40,177 nucleotides of DNA, taken from contig JAURIJ010000026.1 in NCBI GenBank assembly GCA_030832825.1, positions 1-40,177 on the forward strand, written 5' to 3'. Position numbers and translations under genes: made by a program. Of the stretch, positions 6,778 to 14,938 are shown in pieces. Position 1 is the stretch's first letter, and every line of letters starts with the position of its first letter. This DNA is from Gammaproteobacteria bacterium (GTDB lineage: Bacteria; Pseudomonadota; Gammaproteobacteria; Pseudomonadales; Pseudohongiellaceae). A model generated the notes under the pieces. That model saw only the letters and a list, made by a program, of their open reading frames with translations. It searched no databases and was not told the origin of the DNA.

Positions 6778-8268
6778 ATGCACACACTGCCCCCGCAGGC
6801 TGTCCAACGATCTGTCCGTTTGCGCAAGGCGCTGGCGCTGGCGGCCACCGCCCTGTTGCTGCCCGGCATGACGACGCAGGCGCAGGATGACGATCTGTCC
6901 CCCGCCATGCAGCGTGCCCTGGAGATGGAGGCCCGCATTGCGCAGTACGAAGAGACGCTCGGCGCCCTGCAGAGCGCTCACGGCCCCTTCGACCAGCGCC
7001 TGCTGGAGCCGCTCGACGACTTGATCGGCGTGCACATCGAGAACGAACGTTTCGACGACGCCGCCTCCCTGCTCGATCAGCAGCTGCAGATACAGCGCAT
7101 CACGCACGGCCTGTACTCCCCCGAACAGATTCCGGTCATCGAGACCCTGCTCGAGCTGCAGTCCCGCCAGGGCCAGTGGGGCCGCATCGACGAGACCCTG
7201 CAGTACCTGAGCTGGCTTTACGAGCGCGACGACTCCCTGCCCGCCGAGGCTCGGCTGGCCGGGCTGAAGAAGATCGGCGAGTGGCACCTGAGGGCACTGG
7301 AAAAGGATGAGAGCGCGCGCGAAGCCCACCACCTGGTCCGTCTGAGCACGATGGAAGAGAAAGCCGCCGAACTCGCCGAGGAGCAGCTGGGCGCCGACAG
7401 CGAGGCGCTGGTGCCCTATCTCTACGAAAAGTCGGTGGCAGAGCTCTATATCGCCCTGGCGATCATGCTCACCGACGACACCTCGCAGGCGCTGATGCTG
7501 GAAACCGAGGGGGTGCGCAATCGCGGAGCCCTGGGCGCAGGCAGCGGTGCCGGAGGACTGGGCGTGGCGGAAGTCGAGGCGCTCTATGGCTCGCGCGCCA
7601 GCACGGTCATCGAGCGCTCCTTCAAGGCCAACATGGGCGCCAGCTATGAGGAGCTTGAGCGCATTCGCGACATCTATGCCGGCAGCGGCAATCGCGAGGC
7701 CGAGGCCCTGGCCTTGATGGCGATGGGGGATTCGGTGCTGATGCGCACCCAGTTCGAGGACCGTCCCGGCAGTTTTGCCGGCATGCAGCGCGGCTCCTCG
7801 TCGGCCGGAGCGGCCATGATGTCGTATCAGGACGCCTTCGAGCTGCTGGCGGAAGCCGGCTTTACGGAGGAGCGGATCGCGGCGCTGACCCGCTGCCCGG
7901 TCATGCTGCCTGTGACTGTCTTTCATGCCAGCATCGATGCAGCGCTGCCGAGCTGTGACTACATGGCCGATCCGGTGTCCTACACGCTGGATGACTACAA
8001 TCTGATCTCGACGCTGATTCCCGGGCTGCAGGGCGATCCCGCCAATCCCGAAGACACGCTGCAGGCCAGACTGCGCTTCAATGTGCGCAGCAACGGCCAG
8101 GTGGGCAATGTGGAATATCTGGAAGTCACCCCGGACAGCACGCCCAATCGCGTGAAACTGCGCAAGCTCAGCGAGTTGCTGCAATTTCGTCCGGCCCTGC
8201 GCGATGGCGCGCCGGTGCGTGCCGAGAACGTGCTGCTGACAGTGCGCATGCCCGCGGCACGCGAGTGA
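6778..8268 (+). CDS. Exported helical-repeat protein with TonB-like C-terminal domain
   Basis: A 496-residue protein with an N-terminal signal peptide (about 1-36, core LALAATALLLPGM, cleavage near TTQAQ). The middle is helical and acidic, with TPR-like stretches (FDDAASLLDQQLQIQRITHG; REAEALALMAMGDSVLM). The last 70 residues resemble the TonB C-terminal fold (LRFNVRSNGQVGNVEYLEV, then LLQFRPALRDGAPV). Such proteins are usually periplasmic, but no function can be named. The ATG has weak Shine-Dalgarno support; an in-frame GTG 7 codons upstream (6757) is possible. Its 5' region overlaps the divergent promoter of the argD-like transcript. Confidence 0.7.
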   Translation: MHTLPPQAVQRSVRLRKALALAATALLLPGMTTQAQDDDLSPAMQRALEMEARIAQYEETLGALQSAHGPFDQRLLEPLDDLIGVHIENERFDDAASLLDQQLQIQRITHGLYSPEQIPVIETLLELQSRQGQWGRIDETLQYLSWLYERDDSLPAEARLAGLKKIGEWHLRALEKDESAREAHHLVRLSTMEEKAAELAEEQLGADSEALVPYLYEKSVAELYIALAIMLTDDTSQALMLETEGVRNRGALGAGSGAGGLGVAEVEALYGSRASTVIERSFKANMGASYEELERIRDIYAGSGNREAEALALMAMGDSVLMRTQFEDRPGSFAGMQRGSSSAGAAMMSYQDAFELLAEAGFTEERIAALTRCPVMLPVTVFHASIDAALPSCDYMADPVSYTLDDYNLISTLIPGLQGDPANPEDTLQARLRFNVRSNGQVGNVEYLEVTPDSTPNRVKLRKLSELLQFRPALRDGAPVRAENVLLTVRMPAARE

Positions 8269-8283
8269 CCGAGCCCCTCAACG

Positions 8284-8301
8284 CTGGAGCCGTGGCTCCA
8301 G
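8284..8301. terminator. Perfect hairpin between convergent genes
   Basis: CTGGAGCC (8284-8291), GT, GGCTCCAG (8294-8301) forms an 8-bp hairpin in the 43-bp gap between the convergent TonB-like protein and ubiC. There is no T-run on either strand, so it may be a weak bidirectional terminator or a 3'-end stabiliser. Confidence 0.4.
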
Positions 8302-8311
8302 CCCCACCATG

Positions 8312-8881
8312 TCATCCCGCAACGTGCGCTCGCGACGGTTGCTCCGCGCACGAGGCCTGCAACAAGGCCGGCAGGAAGAATTCCGCCACCAGCAGCGGAA
8401 GTCCATGCAGATAGAACAGGGAACGGCGGCCCCAGATTCCGGCGTCATGCGTCAGCTCCAGCTGGAAGCGCTGCATGCTCGGTTCGCGGAAGAGAAACTC
8501 GCCCAGGGGGCGCTCATCCAAACGACGCAGGCGCTTGAGCGGTCCCTGCATGCTGCTGAGCGGAATCAGGGAATGCGCGGCGACCCAGGGAGTCTGCCCG
8601 CATTGCAGAAGCACCTTGCGCGACCACATCCGCTGATGCGCCACATGGGGCTGAAAACACTGCAGAAGGGAGGGAGAACAGTGGCGCACCCAGCCTTCCT
8701 CCAGCACGCGAACGCGAAACTGCGGACCTGCCAGGGCCTTCAGTCGGGCGGTCAGGGAACCAGGGTCCAGCAGCCAGCTCTGCAGGGCAGGCGCTGGTCG
8801 TGGCACCACCTCGGCGGCGGGCTTCCACAGCAGCCCGGAGGCGTCGAGACCTGGCCATGTTGACGGGAACGTTGCGCTCAA
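8312..8881 (-). CDS. ubiC: Chorismate-pyruvate lyase
   Basis: UbiC converts chorismate to 4-hydroxybenzoate plus pyruvate, the first committed step of ubiquinone synthesis. The family pattern is clear: SWLLDPGSLTARLKAL near the N-terminus, a RKVLLQCGQTPWVAAHSLIP core, GPLKRLRRLDERPLGEFLF, then DAGIWGRRSLFYLHGLPLLV and AEFFLPAL, matching the E. coli C-terminal GLWGRRS and TELFLPA blocks. I chose the TTG at 8881 because AGGTG lies 5 nt upstream and it falls after the terminator of the preceding ompA-like gene, giving 189 residues. A GTG at 8905 lacks a ribosome-binding site, and the longest frame would start inside that terminator. ubiA is not adjacent. Confidence 0.88.
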   Translation of the reverse strand: MSATFPSTWPGLDASGLLWKPAAEVVPRPAPALQSWLLDPGSLTARLKALAGPQFRVRVLEEGWVRHCSPSLLQCFQPHVAHQRMWSRKVLLQCGQTPWVAAHSLIPLSSMQGPLKRLRRLDERPLGEFLFREPSMQRFQLELTHDAGIWGRRSLFYLHGLPLLVAEFFLPALLQASCAEQPSRAHVAG

Positions 8882-8911
8882 TTGTTCACCTGTTCCAGTG
8901 GGCACTGCCGC

Positions 8912-8948
8912 TAAAGAAAACCCCCGACGCCGAGAGGCCCCGGGGGTT
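8912..8948 (-). terminator. Intrinsic terminator of the ompA-like gene
   Basis: On the minus strand AACCCCCG (8948-8941) pairs with CGGGGGTT (8926-8919), followed by TTTTCTTT. It lies 24 bp after the OmpA-like stop codon and before ubiC. Confidence 0.8.
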
Positions 8949-8971
8949 GTGGTCACTGACCGGCCGACTTC

Positions 8972-10003
8972 TCAACGCTGCTCGAAGCGCTCGAAGGTCG
9001 TGGTGATGACACTTTCCACGCGACGGTTCTGTGCGCGGCCATCGGCGGTGTCATTGCTGGCGACCGGACGGGATTCGCCGAAACCCTGTGCACGCAAACG
9101 GTTGGCGGCGATGCCGAACTGGTTGATCAGCACCTGGCGCACGGCCTCCACGCGACGCTGGGACAGGCTCTGGTTGTACTCGTCGGGGCCCATGGCGTCG
9201 GTGTGACCTTCCAGGGACGCGACGGTGTCCGGGTACTGACGCAGGAAGTCAGCCACTTCCTGGATCTCGTCATTGAACTCGGGCTCGACAACGGCCTGGT
9301 CGAAATCGAACTGCACGTTCAGGGTGATGCGGGCCACTTCCTGCACGGGGATGGAGCAGCCGCGGGCATCCACACGGTGGGTGCTCGGGGTGTCCGGGCA
9401 GGCGTCGCTGGCGTTCACCACGCCGTCACGATCGTCATCGGCCGGCGCTGCGGCTGGAGCCGGCGCTGCCGCCCGTGGCGCGAGCGCTGCGCTGCCGCCG
9501 AAGCTGTAGACCAGGGCCATGTCGATGCCGTAGTCATGCATGTGCTCGTCCATGCCCCAGAACTTGCGCAGTGCCGTTCGCAGGACGAGGTTCTCGTTGA
9601 TCTGGTACTTCACGCCCACGCCGGCGTCCCAGACGGTTTCCTCGTTCTGCGAGTAGTCGTTGTGACCCGCACCGGCCACGAAGAACGGCGTCAGCGTGCC
9701 CATCTGACGTGCGAACGTGTAGAACATATCGAAGCGGTAATGGAAGAGGTCATCGTCCGGACCTGCGCCGTCGAGATCCATGTCGAAAACATTGATTTCG
9801 CCGCTGAGTTGATTCGTGAAGTCGTAACCCAGTCCCAGCGTGAATCCGTAGTCGTTGTCGAGCATGCGCTCTGAATCGAAGTCAAGCCACTGCACTCCCG
9901 GCGCGATGTAGAACTGGCCTTCGTCTGCCATTGCCGTGGTGCCCAGCGTCAGTGCGCCAGTCGCCAGCAGCAAGTGCACTGCAGTTTTGCAAGTCTTTTT
10001 CAT
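8972..10003 (-). CDS. OmpA/OprF-like outer-membrane protein
   Basis: A 343-residue outer-membrane protein. Residues 1-26 are a signal peptide ending AMA. Residues about 27-180 form an eight-stranded beta-barrel with alternating patterns (FYIAPGVQWLDF; GFTLGLGYDF). An Ala/Pro hinge is followed by a calcium-binding type 3 repeat (DDDRDGVVNASDACPDTP). The C-terminal OmpA domain binds peptidoglycan (LNVQFDFDQAVV; LEGHTDAMGPDEYNQSLSQRR; GFGESRPVASNDT). This order is that of OprF-type proteins, which tether the outer membrane to the wall. The ATG at 10003 has GGGAGA upstream. A -10 TATAAT is readable at 10050-10045 without a clear -35. Confidence 0.9.
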   Translation of the reverse strand: MKKTCKTAVHLLLATGALTLGTTAMADEGQFYIAPGVQWLDFDSERMLDNDYGFTLGLGYDFTNQLSGEINVFDMDLDGAGPDDDLFHYRFDMFYTFARQMGTLTPFFVAGAGHNDYSQNEETVWDAGVGVKYQINENLVLRTALRKFWGMDEHMHDYGIDMALVYSFGGSAALAPRAAAPAPAAAPADDDRDGVVNASDACPDTPSTHRVDARGCSIPVQEVARITLNVQFDFDQAVVEPEFNDEIQEVADFLRQYPDTVASLEGHTDAMGPDEYNQSLSQRRVEAVRQVLINQFGIAANRLRAQGFGESRPVASNDTADGRAQNRRVESVITTTFERFEQR

Positions 10004-10044
10004 GGTATCTCCCGTGGTGTGCCCAAGTGTCAAAAAGCGCGCGC

Positions 10045-10050
10045 ATTATA
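10045..10050 (-). promoter_or_regulatory. -10 element of the ompA-like gene
   Basis: A perfect TATAAT on the minus strand, about 42 bp before the ATG. No consensus -35 lies at 16-18 nt; a TTGGCA is only 8 nt upstream. The rest of the 10004-10316 gap holds the Pho box at 10199 and nothing else that I can recognise. Confidence 0.5.
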
Positions 10051-10198
10051 GCCTGGGTTGCCAAGCCTTCTAGAGCAAAAAAATGCCCGAATCTCCGCGC
10101 CTTGGCACATTTTGCGAACTGTATCCCGAAAATGCGGCGACAAGCGGGCCTCCGTCTGCCCTGACAACGAGCAATCCTCCCGCGACGCGGCAAGGAAA

Positions 10199-10216
10199 CT
10201 GTCAACAATCTGTCAT
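10199..10216 (+). promoter_or_regulatory. Pho box upstream of the beta-helix protein gene
   Basis: CTGTCA (10199-10204) and CTGTCAT (10210-10216) repeat with an 11-bp period around ACAAT, matching the PhoB consensus. A weaker third repeat (ATGACG) begins at 10221. TAGGAT at 10249-10254 is a possible -10. The gene starts at 10317. Confidence 0.8.
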
Positions 10217-10316
10217 GTGCATGACGCCAGACTGCAACAATCGCCGTCTAGGATTCCGCCTGTAAAACGTTCTCAACGCCATCCGCTCACTTCGAGACAG
10301 GACTACAGGAGTCACC

Positions 10317-12092
10317 ATGAATTTCACACGCAAAGCCCTTTGTTCCGCCATCAGCGCTGTCGCGCTCGGGCTCGCTGCCCTCTCCGCACACGCTGCCGAA
10401 CCGGCACTGACTGGCGCGACTGCCAGCGGCGCAGCCACAACAGCTTCGTTCACCGGCGGTGCCACCATCAACAACGGCTCCTCTTGGATCAGCAGTGCGG
10501 CCAGCAGCGCCGCGGTGGATGTCATGGGCACCATCAAGGTGGCCCTGGCCGACGTTGGCAGGAAAGGGTCCCTGGTGGCGGTGGTGCAGGTTCCGGGCAT
10601 GGGCACGTACCAGATGGTGTCCGGCGGCCTGTTCCTGCCGTGGAACGGCGAGGTCAGCAGCCTGCAGCCCTTCGCGGTGAAGACGCTGGCGGCCTCTGAG
10701 CCGGTCACCATTCTGGATGACCTGATCGGCGTGAACTCCGGCCTCTCCGGTCTGAGCTTCCAGGTCTTCTTCGGTTACTACACCAACAACGACGTGAGCA
10801 CTCTGGCCTACACCGGCAGTCCGATCTCCTTCGCCATCGCGGCCAAGCCGGCAGCCGGCTGCCCCACGAACACGACGCTCTCCACCGGCGGCACCTTCGA
10901 AGGCAAGCCCGTGTGCATGCTCTCTGGCACCATCACGAGCAATACCCACCTGAACGCGAACAATGTCTACCTGCTCAACGGTGCCGTATTCATCGGCGGC
11001 GACAACACCAACTCCGCCACGTTGACCATCGATGCGGGCGTGAAGGTCATCAGCCCCGTCGGCCTGAACTTCCTGGTCATCCGTCGCGGCTCCAAGATCC
11101 AGGCGCTGGGTAGCGAAGCTGCGCCAATCGTGTTCACCTACGACGGCGAAGCCAGTGCAACCGCCACCACCACTGGTCGCTGGGGCGGCATCATCATCAA
11201 CGGCAATGCGCCGGTGAATGGCTGCGCGGCCGGCACGGCCCTGTGCGAGCTGGAGGGCGAAGGCTCCACCGGCAAATACGGCGGCAACAACCCGACCGAC
11301 AGCAGCGGCACGCTGAACTACGTGATCGTGAAATACCCGGGCCAGAACATCACCGAGACCAACGAACTGAACGGCATCGCCTTCCAGGCCGTGGGCAGCG
11401 GCACTGTCGTCGACTACGTGCAGGTGCACGGCAGCTCGGATGACGGCGTCGAGTTCTTCGGCGGCACCGTGAACGCCAAGCACCTCGTGCTGACCAGCAA
11501 TGAGGACGACTCCTTCGACTGGACCTTCGGCTTCCAGGGCAAGGTGCAGCACGCCGTGATCAAGCAGCGCACCGGTTTCGGTGACCGTGGCATCGAAGCG
11601 GACAACAACGAGTTCGCCTTTGACTCACTGCCCCGCTCCAAGCCCACACTGGCCAACTTCACCTTCATCGGTCGCGGCACCGGCGGTCGTGGCATCGAGC
11701 TGCGTCGCGGCACAGGCGCCAACATCCACAACTTCGTGATCAGCAACTTCGCGAACTACTGTGTGGACGTGAACGATACCGCCACCTTCACCAACGCCGG
11801 CAGCTCTGCCACGGCGCTGAGTGGCAATCTGAAGATGACTTCGTCGCGTCTGGATTGCACCACCACGTTCGCGACATCCAGCACCGAGCCCTGGACACTG
11901 GCTGACTGGTTCAATGGCCAGGCCCGCAACAGCACCGGCACTGCGGATCTGACAGGGTTCGTGAACGGACCGCAGGTCAACGCCGTGGTGCCGACCACCT
12001 TCACTGACAGCTTCTTCGACAACGTCAGCCACATCGGCGCGGTCAAGGACCAGTCCAGTGACTGGACAGCCAAGTGGATCTTCCGCGACTGA
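10317..12092 (+). CDS. Pho-controlled secreted beta-helix-like protein of unknown function
   Basis: A 591-residue protein with a signal peptide at 1-26 (cleavage after AHA). Residues about 27-180 are Ala/Gly/Ser/Thr-rich, with no motif I can assign. From about 185 the sequence has the short beta-strand, Gly and Asn periodicity of a right-handed parallel beta-helix: NNVYLLNGAVFIGGDN, LTIDAGVKVI, WGGIIINGNAPVNG, YVQVHGSSDDGVEFFGG, KHLVLTSNEDDSFDW, GFGDRGIEADNNEF and GTGGRGIELRRGTGANIHNF. Cys residues are sparse. I cannot assign an enzyme, and no canonical phosphatase or phytase motif is visible. A Pho box precedes it, and a TonB-dependent receptor with its own Pho box follows, so a role in surface capture or processing of a phosphorus source is inferred. 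The ATG has ACAGGAG upstream. Confidence 0.7.
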   Translation: MNFTRKALCSAISAVALGLAALSAHAAEPALTGATASGAATTASFTGGATINNGSSWISSAASSAAVDVMGTIKVALADVGRKGSLVAVVQVPGMGTYQMVSGGLFLPWNGEVSSLQPFAVKTLAASEPVTILDDLIGVNSGLSGLSFQVFFGYYTNNDVSTLAYTGSPISFAIAAKPAAGCPTNTTLSTGGTFEGKPVCMLSGTITSNTHLNANNVYLLNGAVFIGGDNTNSATLTIDAGVKVISPVGLNFLVIRRGSKIQALGSEAAPIVFTYDGEASATATTTGRWGGIIINGNAPVNGCAAGTALCELEGEGSTGKYGGNNPTDSSGTLNYVIVKYPGQNITETNELNGIAFQAVGSGTVVDYVQVHGSSDDGVEFFGGTVNAKHLVLTSNEDDSFDWTFGFQGKVQHAVIKQRTGFGDRGIEADNNEFAFDSLPRSKPTLANFTFIGRGTGGRGIELRRGTGANIHNFVISNFANYCVDVNDTATFTNAGSSATALSGNLKMTSSRLDCTTTFATSSTEPWTLADWFNGQARNSTGTADLTGFVNGPQVNAVVPTTFTDSFFDNVSHIGAVKDQSSDWTAKWIFRD

Positions 12093-12121
12093 TTCCAGTG
12101 CAGTGTGATGTTGAGGTTGAG

Positions 12122-12152
12122 AAGGGGGCGCCCAGAGCGTCCCTTTTTCTTT
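12122..12152 (+). terminator. Intrinsic terminator after the beta-helix gene
   Basis: AAGGG and GCGC (12122-12131, one bulged G) pair with GCGT and CCCTT (12137-12145) around a CCAGA loop, followed by TTTTTCTTT. It separates the beta-helix gene from the receptor gene, so each has its own promoter. Confidence 0.75.
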
Positions 12153-12180
12153 GGACAAGGAACTCTTGTTCCAGTTTTTT

Positions 12181-12224
12181 CTGACTTATTTCTGTCATTC
12201 ATCACCGTGAAATATTTCTGTCAC
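12181..12224 (+). promoter_or_regulatory. Pho boxes upstream of the TonB-dependent receptor
   Basis: CTGACT (12181) and CTGTCAT (12192) repeat with an 11-bp period. A further CTGTCAC lies at 12218-12224. A TACACT -10 begins at 12235, exactly 10 nt after that heptamer. The heptamer nearest the promoter lacks a good 11-bp partner upstream, so the functional pairing is uncertain. Confidence 0.72.
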
Positions 12225-12282
12225 GTTACAGCACTACACTTGCCCCGCAATCGAGACAATCACTCTGCTTACGGAACTTCCT

Positions 12283-14820
12283 ATGATGATCAAGCGCGCT
12301 CTTCCTGCGGCCATTGCCTTGGCTCTGAGCTCACAGACTGCCCTGGCCCAAGACACCCCCGCCACCCAGACCGAGCGTCCCCAGATCGAGGAGATCTCGG
12401 TGGTCGGCCGCTTCGTCCCCGATGAGAAACGCAACACCTCCGCACTCTCGAGTGTCCTGACCAACGAGGAATTCTCGCGCTCCGGCGACACCAACATTGC
12501 GGAAGGTCTCAAGCGCGTGGCGGGTCTGAGCCTGGTGGGCGGCAAGTTCGTCTATGTGCGCGGCCTGGGCGAACGCTACTCCTCGGCACTTCTCAATGGA
12601 TCGAGCATTCCCAGTCCGGAGCCGCTGAATCGTGTGGTGCCACTGGACCTGTTCCCGAATGCCATCATGGACAGCGTGGTGGTGCAGAAGACCTACTCGG
12701 CACAGTTCCCCAGTGAATTCGGCGGCGGCGTGCTGCAGATGCGCACCAAGCGCAGCAGCGATGAATTCTTCTTCAATCTTGCCAGCTCCGTGGGCATGAC
12801 GGAGAACACCGCCTTCTCCAAAGGCGTGCAGGCCTCTGGCGGCAGCCGCGACTGGCTGGGCTACGACGACGGTGCGCGCGAGATGCCGCAGCTGCTGAAG
12901 AATGCCACCGCGGATGGGCAGCGCCTGCAGCGCGGCAGCCCGTTTCTGAACACCGGCGGTTCCACCCCGGCGGAACTGCAGGCCATCGGCCAGAGCCTGA
13001 ACCAGGACTATGCCCTGAGTGACAAGACGCTGCCGGCGGATATCGGCCTGACCGCGAGTCTCGGCAATTATCACGATGTCGGCAGCGCCCGCTTCAACTA
13101 CCTGGCGGCACTGGACTACAAGAACGGCTGGGACACACACGAGATCGAACGCAATTCCTACAAGGTGGGCGGCGTCGATGAACTGGTGCGCGAGAATGCC
13201 TTCACCTACTACGGCACCGAGAACAACATCGACATCAGTGGCATTCTCTCCACCGGTCTGGAGCTGAACGACAACCACACCATCAGTGCCACCAACATCA
13301 TGCTGCGTCAGTCCGACGACATCGCGGGCGAGGAGATCGGCTTCTTCGGCGACGAGCGCATCGACAGCCGCTTCACGCAGATCGAGTACATCCAGCGCGA
13401 GCTTTACTCCAATCAGCTGCAGGGCGATCACTACTTCCCCGACGCCAATGAATTGAATGTGACCTGGCGCGTCAACCAGTCCAGTGCTGACCGCATGGCG
13501 CCGGACACACGCGAGTACCGCTACGACGCAGTGGACGAAGAGTACGTCTTCAACCTGCGTTCCGATGGCAATGTGCGCCGCTTCAGCGAGCTGCACGACG
13601 ACAACACCGACTATGGCCTGGACACCTCCATGGTGTTCTATGGACCGCTGAGTTCCACCATCGTGATGTCCGCCGGGTACAACAATCAGGACAGCGAGCG
13701 TGACTACGAGATCCGTCGCTTCGCCTTCATCGAGCAGGGCGATGTGGTCAGTCGCGAGGGCTTCCTGACGCAGCCGCTGGAGCAGATCCTGGCTGCACAG
13801 AATATCGGCCCGACTGAGTTCGAACTCTCCGAAACCACGCGTCCGACCGACACCTACGCGGCTACACGCACTCTCGAATCCTGGTATCTGCAGGCCGACC
13901 TGAACTTCAATGATCGCATTCAGCTGCTGGCCGGCGTGCGCCAGGAAGACTACCTGCAGAACGTGCGCACCTTCGACCTGTTCCGCCCCGACGACGCCAT
14001 CGAGGCCACCCTGGCGTCGCGCGACCTGCTGCCCGGCATCACGGCCACCTACATCGCCGGCAATCACCAGTTCCGCTTCGCTTACAGCGAAACCACCTCG
14101 CGCCCTGACTTCCGTGAACTCTCCCCCGCCACATTCACGAACCCACTGACGGGCTACGAGGTGGTCGGCAACCCCAACCTGCGTGTGGCCAGCATCAAGA
14201 ACTACGACCTGCGCTGGGAATGGTATTTCGCCGATCTTGACAGCCTGTCTCTGGGGGTATTCATGAAGGACTTCGACTCGCCCATCGAGTCGGTGGTGCA
14301 ACCTGGCGCCAACAGTGCGCGCAGCTATGTCAATGCTGAATCGGCCGAGAACCGGGGCATTGAGTTCGAGGCGCGCAAGCAGTTCGACTTCCTGGGCGAG
14401 CGCTGGGAGGACTTCTATGTCTCCGGCAACCTCTCCTACATCACCTCGGACGTGACCATTGGCGTGACCGATCAGAACATCCTGACCAACAGCTCGCGTC
14501 CGCTGCAGGGGCAGTCTGACTGGCTCTTCAACGGTCAGCTGGGCTATGACAACTTCGATGGCGTGACCGCCACCCTGCTTTATCACTACTTCGGCGAGCG
14601 CATCTATGAAGTGGGCATCCTCGGTGCGCCTGACCTGCTCGAAGCGCCCCATGGCGAAGTGGACTTCGTCCTGAGCAAGGAATTCCGCAACCGCTGGAAA
14701 CTGAACCTCAAGGCGCAGAACCTGCTGGATCGCCGCAAGGAGATCACTCAGGGCGGACTGGTGGCCACCGGCTACAGCGAAGGGCGTTCCGCCAGCCTGA
14801 AACTGGAGTACAGTTTCTAG
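12283..14820 (+). CDS. TonB-dependent outer-membrane receptor, Pho-controlled
   Basis: An 845-residue outer-membrane receptor. The signal peptide (1-23, ending ALAQ) is followed by a TonB-box-like EEISVVGRF (about 36-44). A plug domain at about 48-160 carries RVAGLSLVGGKFVYVRGLGERYSS and LNGSSIPSPEP. The 22-strand barrel has motifs such as FRFAYSETTSRPDFREL, NPNLRVASIKNYDLRWEWYF and ENRGIEFEARKQF, and ends in the barrel-terminal phenylalanine of LKLEYSF. These receptors import scarce ligands using TonB/ExbBD energy. The ligand cannot be read from sequence. The Pho boxes upstream and the flanking beta-helix gene and phoB suggest a phosphorus-containing substrate, not iron. Confidence 0.9.
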   Translation: MMIKRALPAAIALALSSQTALAQDTPATQTERPQIEEISVVGRFVPDEKRNTSALSSVLTNEEFSRSGDTNIAEGLKRVAGLSLVGGKFVYVRGLGERYSSALLNGSSIPSPEPLNRVVPLDLFPNAIMDSVVVQKTYSAQFPSEFGGGVLQMRTKRSSDEFFFNLASSVGMTENTAFSKGVQASGGSRDWLGYDDGAREMPQLLKNATADGQRLQRGSPFLNTGGSTPAELQAIGQSLNQDYALSDKTLPADIGLTASLGNYHDVGSARFNYLAALDYKNGWDTHEIERNSYKVGGVDELVRENAFTYYGTENNIDISGILSTGLELNDNHTISATNIMLRQSDDIAGEEIGFFGDERIDSRFTQIEYIQRELYSNQLQGDHYFPDANELNVTWRVNQSSADRMAPDTREYRYDAVDEEYVFNLRSDGNVRRFSELHDDNTDYGLDTSMVFYGPLSSTIVMSAGYNNQDSERDYEIRRFAFIEQGDVVSREGFLTQPLEQILAAQNIGPTEFELSETTRPTDTYAATRTLESWYLQADLNFNDRIQLLAGVRQEDYLQNVRTFDLFRPDDAIEATLASRDLLPGITATYIAGNHQFRFAYSETTSRPDFRELSPATFTNPLTGYEVVGNPNLRVASIKNYDLRWEWYFADLDSLSLGVFMKDFDSPIESVVQPGANSARSYVNAESAENRGIEFEARKQFDFLGERWEDFYVSGNLSYITSDVTIGVTDQNILTNSSRPLQGQSDWLFNGQLGYDNFDGVTATLLYHYFGERIYEVGILGAPDLLEAPHGEVDFVLSKEFRNRWKLNLKAQNLLDRRKEITQGGLVATGYSEGRSASLKLEYSF

Positions 14821-14855
14821 CAAACCTCAGTCGCCGTGCGGCCTGCAGCGATTGC

Positions 14856-14873
14856 ATGTCACACGGCTGTCAC
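14856..14873 (+). promoter_or_regulatory. Pho box upstream of phoB
   Basis: ATGTCA (14856-14861) and CTGTCAC (14867-14873) have an 11-bp period. A TTCAAT hexamer starts 10 nt later, at 14884. This fits the autoregulation known for phoBR. Confidence 0.8.
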
Positions 14874-14938
14874 ACAAAGTTGCTTCAATATACGCAACGA
14901 ATATGACAAGCCAATTGACGAAACGGTAGCATGAGACC

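Noticed and set aside
12331-14823. 830-codon minus-strand open frame opposite the TonB receptor
   Set aside because: The translation is a mirror of the receptor codons with no signal peptide, motif or ribosome-binding site. The receptor on the plus strand is unambiguous.
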